Assembly (NCBI GenBank): GCA_963663495.1
Contig: OY760427.1
Span: 3,410,001 to 3,474,000 of the forward strand
Length of the DNA stretch: 64,000 nucleotides
Reading direction: 5' to 3'
Source of the DNA: G963663495 sp963663495
GTDB lineage: Bacteria; Bacteroidota; Rhodothermia; Rhodothermales; Bin80
In this document: positions 57,364 through 64,000 of the stretch, in pieces
Numbering within the stretch: the first letter of the stretch is position 1
How the letters are laid out: every line of letters starts with the position of its first letter
Translations under genes and position numbers: made by a program
Notes under the pieces: generated by a model
What the model saw: the letters and a program-made list of their open reading frames with translations, nothing else
Told to the model about the DNA's origin: nothing
Database searches by the model: none

Positions 57364-57580
57364 TGGTTGTAAGGTGGAGAAGTTGCGCATGCAAAAGGCA
57401 TCGTTATTGCACAACGCTATCACCATCCACATGGTGACAGCGTGGCGCGTACTACTGATGACACTTCTGGGTCGTACCTCCCCGGAGATGGAGGCCGGGG
57501 TGATGTTCACCGATGTGGAGTTGTCTGTGCTCCGCACATACTCGAAGCGCTATGATCTTTCGGATCCCACCAACTTGTGA
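57364..57580 (+). pseudogene. DruA-like/Tn5-type transposase fusion, 3' part
   Basis: The plus strand reads SGCKVEKLRMQKASLL, VTAWRVLLMTLLGRTSPE and ELSVLRTYSKRYDL, the C-terminal domain of Tn5/IS4-type transposases. It is in frame with 51265 once the insertion and one copy of the target repeat are removed (1994 + 217 = 2211 bases, a multiple of three, stop TGA at 57578-57580). No start of its own is needed. Confidence 0.9.
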
Positions 57581-58037
57581 GCGGCGGTGCTGTTGGTGGC
57601 TATAATGGGCGGTTATGCGCCGCGGAAGAATCGTCAATCAGGTCACACTGTGCTGTGGCGCGGATACAGCAGTCTGCAAATCCGGGCAAGTCATCATGAG
57701 GATTTGGCCGCAACAGGTCAACTGGTGGTGCGTCCTCCTCCATAGGATAGGTCTGTGCTTACCTCCTGATTTTCTCTGCCTAAGGCTCGTGCTATCAGCA
57801 CGAGGGGCCATGTCATTGATTTTGCGGCGATCAGCGAATCGCGGTAACCGCATTGTTATGTCCGCCCGAGGAACGCGGCACATTGACACCGCTCTATGTG
57901 CCGATCCGCACAAGGAATTGCGCTCAGCCACCGATCTGTACCCTACCCTGTTACCCGGATCCGGTGCTGTTGCCCCACAAAACCACATCACAACGTGCTA
58001 ACCGACCCAGTTGACACCCCCTCTTGTCAAGCTAGCT
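57581..58037. other. Intergenic region with dispersed repeat
   Basis: The bases 57943-57994 are the inverted mate of the repeat at 5744-5797. A hairpin ctcgtgctatcagcacgag lies at 57785-57803. The right end of the DruA-transposase element should be in the first part, but I could not define it. A 117-residue minus-strand ORF (57638-57991) is composed like a non-coding frame and I do not call it. Confidence 0.45.
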
Positions 58038-59961
58038 AGTGTTTGCCAGAAAAGTATGGTCTTGCGAGCGACTCTTGGCTGAGTGGGGGGCTGGAATTCG
58101 AATTGGGGATCGGAATGACAAGTCAGCAAGGATTTTTCGACGGTAACGGTGCCGACTTTGTCCGCTCACGCCGGCAATCCTGGGGTTTCGACGTTGATCA
58201 GACGTGTTTTTGTCGTCCATCAGCGAGGCATGAACATACGTTGGCCTCTCGCCCTTGCAGGCTACCTTGATTCTGTGCTGAAGACGCTCGCGCGAGTACC
58301 TACGCCGCGCGCTTGCGGGCCTGCTCGCACCGCCTTCGTCGCTCCTCGCTCCGCTTCACTATCTGTCCGATACGGTGCACATTTGCCGCTACCACTACCA
58401 GCGCCACCGTTCGAACAAAGCCTTCCTTGCCACGGGTCCGTATCAAACCCAGGCCCCGATGATTCAAATTGTTGATCGCCGACTCCACTGCCGGATGCTG
58501 ACGACGACCCTCCACAAACTTCGGATCGGATTCCCTCTCCTTGTCCGCTTTGCTCAACTTACCCCTCTTCGGCATGATCACCGTGTCCAACACCGGCTCC
58601 AGCGCCTTACGGTTCTTTACCGATGAGTACCCCTTATCCATGCTGCACGATGTGATCGCCGGATACCGATCCTTCGCTTCCTTCATAAACCCCACAATCA
58701 TATCCGAATCCACCCCTTCGTGCAGTATCTGATGCCACAATATCAACTGATGCTGATCCTCCAGCACGCATACCGGCAGACCCAACTCCGCAATCACCCC
58801 CGCCTTCCCCTTGGTGATCCAACGAGTATGCGGCTCATGTATCGAAAATACCTTCTCATCATGCGGAATCACCTCCCCCTTCAATAGACGCCTATCTACT
58901 TGATCTATCTGCCTTTGTGCATCTGCCAAGTACCGCAACACCTCCTCAAGATCCGCGTCTTTCTCCTTCAACACGCTGACACTGCTCTCCGCACGCTCAA
59001 TCAGAACACGACACATCTTCACATACTTTCTCACCTTCGACTCATCACGCCACTGACGGTGCGTACGCACCCGGTTGAAGGCCTTCTTCAAGGTACGACT
59101 CCAGTACACAGCCTTGCACCAGCCCGCAAGGCTGTGCGCCTCACATGCGCAATGCAACTCCCGAATCAGGCACCGCATCGATTCCCACAACAAACGAACA
59201 TCCGTAGGCCACTCCACATTCGCTTTGGCCACCGCCGAATCAACCCGGCCAAGAAGCGGCTCCTCTGGCTCCTGTTCTACCAATCGGTGACCGCAAGCCA
59301 CCACCGCATCGTTGATCTGCTTCAGGATGTCCGCTGTTAGCAGGCTCACGTTATCAATAACGGTCTGCAGCTGATAGACAGGCTCGTCCCAGAAATTCGT
59401 ATGCCCCAGCATCTGGCGCACCTCCAAATGATTGGCGGCCAGGCTCCTCAAACGATCAAAGTCGCAGTTGAGGGCCTGCTTCAATACCCCCAAGACAAAG
59501 ACGCGCCAAAGTGCCATCCCCGGACGACCACGCTGCAAATCAATATTCGGAAGCAACTGCTTCTCCAGGATCTCAAAGATCTTCTGCCGAGCCGTTGGGT
59601 CGCAATACAGGTGCTGCAGACCTTTTAGCACTGCCGGTATATCGTCCCGGTCTTTGGGGTGGAAGGTCATCTCTTCAATGGGGACCTGCCCGAGCTTAAA
59701 CTGTGTATCCTCTACAATCCGCATGGTATTAATCGTATGAATAATCGGCCCCAAGGGGCCTTATATCGATGAAAACGCCCGAAACAGAAGGATTTGGCCA
59801 AACATTCGTTAGAGACACGCTGGCTGAATAATCTGCAATGTGCAAAATACGGTATGGCTCATATCCATCTGTAACCGTAACGCTTACAGATGGATAGAAC
59901 GAGTATCAAACGGCCTTGTTTCGCCGTTTTTCAGCCCTCCTACCTTTTTCTGGCAAACACT
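58038..59961 (-). mobile_element. ISNCY-type insertion sequence
   Basis: Terminal inverted repeats AGTGTTTGCCAGAAAA are seen at 58038 and, inverted, ending at 59961. AGCT flanks both sides; because AGCT is its own complement it may be either a 4-bp target duplication or part of the repeat. One gene is inside. The length is 1,924 bp. Confidence 0.8.
58300..59724 (-). CDS. ISNCY-family transposase
   Basis: This protein of about 474 residues starts at ATG 59724 (MRIVEDTQFKLGQVP). It has QRGRPGMALWRVFVLGVLKQ, the DSAVAKANVEWPTDVRLLWE motif, EPHTRWITKGKAG, LPVCVLEDQHQLILWHQIL, the CSMDKGYSS Asp motif and a C-terminal AVESAINNLNHRGLG with the Glu. Order and length match ISNCY-type transposases (ISLbi1-like). 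The frame is intact. Confidence 0.85.
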   Translation of the reverse strand: MRIVEDTQFKLGQVPIEEMTFHPKDRDDIPAVLKGLQHLYCDPTARQKIFEILEKQLLPNIDLQRGRPGMALWRVFVLGVLKQALNCDFDRLRSLAANHLEVRQMLGHTNFWDEPVYQLQTVIDNVSLLTADILKQINDAVVACGHRLVEQEPEEPLLGRVDSAVAKANVEWPTDVRLLWESMRCLIRELHCACEAHSLAGWCKAVYWSRTLKKAFNRVRTHRQWRDESKVRKYVKMCRVLIERAESSVSVLKEKDADLEEVLRYLADAQRQIDQVDRRLLKGEVIPHDEKVFSIHEPHTRWITKGKAGVIAELGLPVCVLEDQHQLILWHQILHEGVDSDMIVGFMKEAKDRYPAITSCSMDKGYSSVKNRKALEPVLDTVIMPKRGKLSKADKERESDPKFVEGRRQHPAVESAINNLNHRGLGLIRTRGKEGFVRTVALVVVAANVHRIGQIVKRSEERRRRCEQARKRAA

Positions 59962-60082
59962 AGCTAATGTGGGCGGTAGGCAGGGCTGGCCAGCTCCACA
60001 TCATTGATCACGCTAACATTGTATCCTATATCGCAACGCTCGAAAGATACGGGGGACATTGTCTAATGAAGGTGAGCACCCT

Positions 60083-61066
60083 TCAACGCTGACGCCCTGC
60101 CAACCGCGCAAGCAGGTGTACCAGCTTCGCAGTAACAGTCGTGTCCGGCAGGCTGCGAACATGCGCAATGGCCCGCTCTGAATGGTGCATCACACGCTCA
60201 CGTGCGTGACTGATAACCCCCAGATCTTCCATTCGGGAGCGAGCCTCGGCAATCTGGTCCAGGCGCAGCCCTGCACCACGCCGGATCCCAGAAAAAAAAG
60301 CAAAGTCATCACCCGATGCGCGCTCCATAGCCTGCAGAAGTATGTACGTCTTCTTGCCTTCCATTAGATCTCCACCAACCGGTTTCCCCCACCGCTCGTC
60401 GCTTGCCACCAGATCCAACAGATCGTCTTGGATCTGAAACGCCCGCCCTGCCTCCATGCCAATGTTTCGCAGCACTATTCTCTGATTGTCGCTGGCATCT
60501 CCGAGTATGCCTCCTATTTCAAGCGACGCTGCCAACAGAGCTCCCGTTTTGCGATCAATCATGTCAATGTACTCCGCTACTGTCGTACTACGGCATTCAA
60601 AAGCCTTATCAAGGGCCTGCCCCTCGCAAAGGGCCGTTACTGCCTCTGAGAGGCATTGTACCGAAGACGACGCATGCGATGGACTTGCACGAGTCACCAT
60701 TGCAAAGGACATCCCCAACATAACATCACCACACAATATTGCAGTATCTCCGTCCCAGCGGATGTGAACCGTGGTCCGACCACGACGGCTTGCAGAATGG
60801 TCCATGATATCGTCGTGGACCAAAGAAAAATTGTGTATTAGTTCCACAGCAAGCGCCGCTGGCATCGCGGACGCAGTTGTAACCTCGAATACTCGTGCTA
60901 CCAATAACAGCAAGACAGGCCGGACGTACTTGCCTCCGCCAGCCATCACATACTGTACCGAATCAAACAGTTCTGCTACATATGACTCCCCGCATAGATC
61001 TCCCAATGCACCCGCAATCTGCGATTCAAGGTCTCGGATGAGCCGGGTGCTTCCGTTACTAACCAA
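60083..61066 (-). CDS. Polyprenyl diphosphate synthase
   Basis: This 327-residue protein starts at TTG, overlapping adk by 8 nt; no ATG upstream fits. The first Asp-rich motif DDIMD is at residues 85-89 and the second, DDLLD, at 214-218, with GGKYVRP and RRGRTTVH between and before. It condenses isopentenyl diphosphate units to long prenyl chains, used for quinones or lipid carriers. It is co-transcribed with adk. Confidence 0.9.
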   Translation of the reverse strand: MVSNGSTRLIRDLESQIAGALGDLCGESYVAELFDSVQYVMAGGGKYVRPVLLLLVARVFEVTTASAMPAALAVELIHNFSLVHDDIMDHSASRRGRTTVHIRWDGDTAILCGDVMLGMSFAMVTRASPSHASSSVQCLSEAVTALCEGQALDKAFECRSTTVAEYIDMIDRKTGALLAASLEIGGILGDASDNQRIVLRNIGMEAGRAFQIQDDLLDLVASDERWGKPVGGDLMEGKKTYILLQAMERASGDDFAFFSGIRRGAGLRLDQIAEARSRMEDLGVISHARERVMHHSERAIAHVRSLPDTTVTAKLVHLLARLAGRQR

Positions 61067-61712
61067 GATCCCTACCGGACTGAACCAGTTCTAATGCCTG
61101 TGCAATTCGGCTTCGCACGTCTGAGACAGAACCCTCTGCTGATACTTGTACAAGCGTTCCTACTCCCCTGTAGTACGCTCCAACGGGTTCAGTCTCATTA
61201 TTATAGGTTCGTAACCGTTGCCGTATAGCTTCCGGGTAATCGTCCGAGCGCTGACAAATGAGCTCCGGCGCAATTCGGGTCGGAGGCATTGTATCCAAGT
61301 GGAAAATCTCTCCCGTCTCCCGATGTACCCTGCGGCGTGACAGGCGCTGAACAATAACCTCTTCGGGTATACTGAGCCAGAGCACGGCATCCAACGAATG
61401 CGCGCCCAGAAATGCCGTCAGCCAGCGTGCCTGCCGGCGGTTGCGTGGGTACCCGTCAAGGACAAAACCTGTGCTCACCACTCCGGTCAGCACATCCTCC
61501 GCCATATCACGCACCAGCTCGTCCGGAACTAGGCGGCCCCTCCTAATATACGATTCGGCCTGCCTTCCCTGAACCGAGCCAGCCTTGATTGAAGACCGGA
61601 GTATATCCCCGGTAGAAACGTGCATCAGCCCCCATTGCTTGGCCAATATCTTGGCCTGCGTCCCCTTGCCGGCCCCGGGTGGACCAAGGATTGCCAGGCG
61701 ATCGTACCTCAC
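61059..61712 (-). CDS. adk: Adenylate kinase
   Basis: This 217-residue protein starts at GTG. The P-loop GPPGAGKGT is at residues 10-18, followed by HVSTGDILRSSI, the AMP-site GFVLDGYPRNRRQA, and the LID region RRRVHRETGEIFHLD, which lacks the zinc Cys set. It interconverts ATP, AMP and ADP. It lies downstream of two small membrane-protein genes and overlaps the prenyl synthase. Confidence 0.93.
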   Translation of the reverse strand: MRYDRLAILGPPGAGKGTQAKILAKQWGLMHVSTGDILRSSIKAGSVQGRQAESYIRRGRLVPDELVRDMAEDVLTGVVSTGFVLDGYPRNRRQARWLTAFLGAHSLDAVLWLSIPEEVIVQRLSRRRVHRETGEIFHLDTMPPTRIAPELICQRSDDYPEAIRQRLRTYNNETEPVGAYYRGVGTLVQVSAEGSVSDVRSRIAQALELVQSGRDLG

Positions 61713-61718
61713 GGCGTG

Positions 61719-62117
61719 TCAGTCTGCGGTCTTCGAGCCCGCGCTGCGGCGAGCCAGCGCCGAAAGCCCCCAGTCAAACGCGATGGGTAGGAGCCTGCTC
61801 GCCAACTGCGAAGCCACCGATGCTCCGACGGGTGGTTTCTTTGCCGGGTCACAATCGGCCTGTACGTTTGCAAGGTGGGTATCAACTACACGCAATAAAT
61901 CGCTCTGCGAATCGCCCCGGTGCCCCAGTCCGCTCACGATCAGGCCCACCACGACTCCGGCAGCCAATGCCCCTGCGGCAGCGACTAGGGGATGACCGAA
62001 GATGCTTTCGGGCGAGACAATGGTTGTTACCTCCTTACGAAGCTCGTCCACTCCGCTCGTGATGCGGTCCGACCGGGCTGCCAGTGCGCGCCTGATTTCA
62101 GTTACTTTGGGATCCAT
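61719..62117 (-). CDS. Small membrane protein, DUF3618/YtxH-like
   Basis: This 132-residue protein starts at ATG 62117 (a TTG two codons earlier gave a longer frame). The N-terminal half is helical and charged (EIRRALAARSDRITSGVDEL), followed by one membrane segment (HPLVAAAGALAAGVVVGLIV). It resembles envelope proteins that occur with holin-X-like proteins. It overlaps the next upstream gene by 20 nt. The function is unknown. Confidence 0.65.
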   Translation of the reverse strand: MDPKVTEIRRALAARSDRITSGVDELRKEVTTIVSPESIFGHPLVAAAGALAAGVVVGLIVSGLGHRGDSQSDLLRVVDTHLANVQADCDPAKKPPVGASVASQLASRLLPIAFDWGLSALARRSAGSKTAD

Positions 62118-62436
62118 TTGCAAATCTGCGTCGCAGTATTAAATACGTGCCTAAGGCGCTTAGTCCAAGGCCTGTTCCGACAAGAAGAAATCCCCACCCT
62201 TCAGAATTGAAAACCAATCCAAGAGCCAAGGATGCTCCCACCATAATTAGGAGAAATGCCACGGCGCCTGAAACAGCCAAGCAGACATAAGCTAAAAGCT
62301 GTCGGCGCCGATCCACCAATCGCTGTTCTACGTCAAGCTCTATCAACTGGAAGCGCAGGTCCAGCCACTCGGTCAATTCCGTGGCCAGCTCCTGCACTAA
62401 GGCAGCAATACGATCCATACCCCTCCCAGTCTCCAT
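62098..62436 (-). CDS. Holin-X-like (phage holin superfamily) membrane protein
   Basis: This 112-residue protein starts at ATG 62436; ATG 62418 is an alternative. An amphipathic N terminus (LATELTEWLDLRFQLIELDV) is followed by two membrane helices (YVCLAVSGAVAFLLIMVGAS and GFLLVGTGLGLSALGTYLIL) and a basic tail. This is the layout of DUF1469/holin-X proteins, which in bacteria usually accompany a YtxH/DUF3618-type partner, as here. It is not evidence of a prophage. Confidence 0.7.
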   Translation of the reverse strand: METGRGMDRIAALVQELATELTEWLDLRFQLIELDVEQRLVDRRRQLLAYVCLAVSGAVAFLLIMVGASLALGLVFNSEGWGFLLVGTGLGLSALGTYLILRRRFANGSQSN

Positions 62437-62493
62437 TATAAGTACCGACTGATGGTTGGGAGTTAACACTGAGGCATAAATGGGGTTTCTGGT

Positions 62494-63510
62494 TCAGCGA
62501 CTAGACAGAAAGTCAATCGTTCCCGCTTGCCAACCAAGGCTGGGGCGCTGGGCGCTACCCGCCAGCGCCGCATTCGGTATCCCTGAGAGTCGGGGCGACG
62601 CAATCACGAGTTCAATATATTTTTCTTGGTGGATTAGATAGTCCCTCACATCTTGCATAGTCTCGTAAGCGGTCCATCGTACATGGCCGGGCCCTTGCGG
62701 CTCCGGCTCTCCCTTGCTTAGTAGAAACCCCAATCCTTCCCCGTCGGTGTGTGGAATATTCAGTCCACGCAGCAATGCCTGCTGCGTGGACAGCGCTCTG
62801 GGAGTCCGCTTATGAGCCGGGAAAACAGCCCTGACTGCAGCCATACTCTCCAGCATGGAGTCCGGCGACAATGCCTGCGGGGCCCAGAGCAACGCGACAT
62901 TCCGGCATCCCATTCCCTCGTGGAGGAGAATATCTTCGGAAAGGCCTTCCAGCTCTTCCTGACTTTCGTTGCCATCAACTACTGCTACGGCAAACCCGTG
63001 TCCACGCAGTAGCAGCTGCGTATTCGCAATGCCTGCAGCGGACGACTGCTTCCTCACCCACTCCATAGTCGTTTCGGAGCCCGATGCTATAATTGCGTTA
63101 CACGAAGCAAATAGTGAATCTACCTCGGTGAACTCCGCGGGCAGGGCGGGTAGCTCGTCTTTCAAGTCACGCATAAACGCTGGCAGCAGGTATGGAGATC
63201 GAGACGAACATGCTCCCCTGTAATGATTTCCTGACAGCAGCACCCCCAAGAAGTCCTGCAACCCGACTAAGGGTATATTCCCGGCATTCAGCACGCCCAC
63301 CGTGCGAGGTTCCTCGACAACCCTGCCTGCCACCCAATGCGCTAACGATCTTTCCGTTATCTGTCGCATTTCATGGTTTATGGCGAAGGCCAGCGCTTCC
63401 TCCGTAAACCTGTTACCCTCCTGCATGGTGCGGATGGCAGCACGGACCCGAGGCGGGTAGTCAGGATCTTGCCACCGTGCCGCAGTCCTGACTACCTTGG
63501 CAAACATCAT
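62494..63510 (-). CDS. LuxC-like acyl-CoA reductase
   Basis: This protein of about 338 residues starts at ATG 63510, overlapping the luxE-like stop by 4 nt (ATGA). It shows VGVLNAGNIPLVGLQDFLGV, the ASGSETTMEWVRKQ motif, LLRGHGFAVAVVDGNE and the active-site region EGMGCRNVALLWAP with a Cys. LuxC-type enzymes reduce acyl groups delivered by a LuxE-type partner to aldehydes. Paired genes of this kind are common in Bacteroidota without luciferase, so bioluminescence is not implied. Confidence 0.82.
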   Translation of the reverse strand: MMFAKVVRTAARWQDPDYPPRVRAAIRTMQEGNRFTEEALAFAINHEMRQITERSLAHWVAGRVVEEPRTVGVLNAGNIPLVGLQDFLGVLLSGNHYRGACSSRSPYLLPAFMRDLKDELPALPAEFTEVDSLFASCNAIIASGSETTMEWVRKQSSAAGIANTQLLLRGHGFAVAVVDGNESQEELEGLSEDILLHEGMGCRNVALLWAPQALSPDSMLESMAAVRAVFPAHKRTPRALSTQQALLRGLNIPHTDGEGLGFLLSKGEPEPQGPGHVRWTAYETMQDVRDYLIHQEKYIELVIASPRLSGIPNAALAGSAQRPSLGWQAGTIDFLSSR

Positions 63511-64000
63511 GAAAGGGCATCCTCCAAGAGAAGATTGCACCCGCGCATGGCAGCCTGCGGCAGGCGTCCAAGCACCTCAAACCCTTCGCCACGTTTAACG
63601 GCCACATCTTCTGTCAGCAGGCAACTGACCGAATAGAGGTTGGCGAGATCCACGACCGCTAGCACACCTGGATCCCCCTCTGCTAACCTCTGCATGGTAT
63701 CAGGGTCGCGCACACTATAGCGCACCCACGGCGGTGGGAAGTAAACGTCGCCTCCGCATGCATATGCCTGACTGAATAACTCGCACATACCGTACTCGCT
63801 CCAAACCTGCTCCTGCGCGACGCCAAAGCCCCCTCCTAGGCGCGCATGCAATTCCGACCGCGTCAAGTGGCGCCGATGGGTCTTCATACCGCCGGTTTCA
63901 ATTACGCGTGAACCATGGGGAAGCATCCACTGCCTATCATCAATAAGGTCCAACAGGCCAAACGCTGCGCCAAGAAGCAGGAAGGGCTGACCTCGGGCAA
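63507..64000 (-). CDS. LuxE-like acyl-protein synthetase/acyltransferase (partial)
   Basis: The frame is open from the window edge (reads GQPFLLLGAAFGLLDLIDD at the start) to a stop at 63507; the N-terminal part lies outside. The motifs IETGGMKTHRRHLTRSELHA and SEYGMCELFSQAYA match LuxE/AMP-dependent acyl-protein synthetases, which activate a fatty acid and pass it to the reductase. Overlap with the reductase gene supports joint function. Confidence 0.8.
   Translation of the reverse strand, partial: ARGQPFLLLGAAFGLLDLIDDRQWMLPHGSRVIETGGMKTHRRHLTRSELHARLGGGFGVAQEQVWSEYGMCELFSQAYACGGDVYFPPPWVRYSVRDPDTMQRLAEGDPGVLAVVDLANLYSVSCLLTEDVAVKRGEGFEVLGRLPQAAMRGCNLLLEDALS

Noticed and set aside
62098..62436. 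Prophage, from the holin-like protein
   Set aside because: Holin-X-like proteins are common chromosomal envelope proteins; no other phage genes are present.
62494..64000. Bioluminescence operon
   Set aside because: There are no luxAB genes, and LuxC/LuxE-like pairs occur widely without light production.

Overview
The window looks like a chromosomal segment of a Gram-negative bacterium of the Bacteroidota/Rhodothermota type. Evidence for this is a subtilase with a C-terminal domain of the type IX sorting kind, Tat-exported Gfo/Idh/MocA oxidoreductases and TIM-barrel sugar isomerases, a large peptidase/beta-propeller/beta-barrel protein, an adjacent LuxC/LuxE-type pair, and many TTG/GTG starts with 4-nt gene overlaps. 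The assignment is inferred from gene content only. Base composition is moderate and the genome is rich in insertion sequences.

Layout. 1-1010: decayed tnpB. 1106-2815: NCS2 permease with an extra C-terminal ATPase-like domain. 3603-5075: IS605/IS1341-type tnpB element with a broken tnpB. 5257-5705: group II intron-like RNA remnant. 5836-8759: SIS protein, Gfo/Idh/MocA oxidoreductase and UlaG-like hydrolase. 8853-19456: minus-strand sugar-processing operon with five TIM-barrel proteins (four exported), three Gfo/Idh/MocA dehydrogenases (two exported), an ApbE flavin transferase and an FGE-like protein. 19474-21001: truncated tnpB element, IS66 tnpC fragments and a group II intron 3' end. 21108-25612: LamG-like protein, large exported dehydrogenase/HEAT/cytochrome c protein and a DUF1080 protein. 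25724-34243: two nearly identical 3,917-bp insertion sequences, each with 30-bp inverted repeats and its own 9-bp target duplication; the second one splits a group II intron that has no reverse transcriptase. 34710-36167: intact tnpB element. 36490-36563: tRNA-Pro(GGG). 36629-48684: housekeeping and envelope genes, ending in a sugar isomerase and PTS genes. 49272-59961: transposon nest, in which a DruA-Tn5 transposase fusion gene is split by a 6.1-kb IS66/IS1380 composite, followed by an ISNCY-type element. 60083-64000: prenyl synthase, adenylate kinase, two small membrane proteins, and the LuxC/LuxE-like pair running off the right edge.

How the genes work together. The region 5836-25612 reads as one sugar-catabolism island. 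Exported NAD-type dehydrogenases, TIM-barrel isomerases/lyases, a haem-carrying dehydrogenase and a DUF1080 (3-keto-glycoside hydrolase type) protein suggest oxidative attack on glycosides outside the cytoplasm. ApbE would supply covalently bound flavin, and cytoplasmic counterparts would finish the work. This is inference from families. The most unusual items are the insertion sequence with one intact and one apparently dead transposase paralogue, the DruA-transposase fusion that is exactly restored when its nested insertion is removed, the tnpB elements with almost no non-coding right end, and a ptsI with one frameshift plus a changed metal-ligand position.
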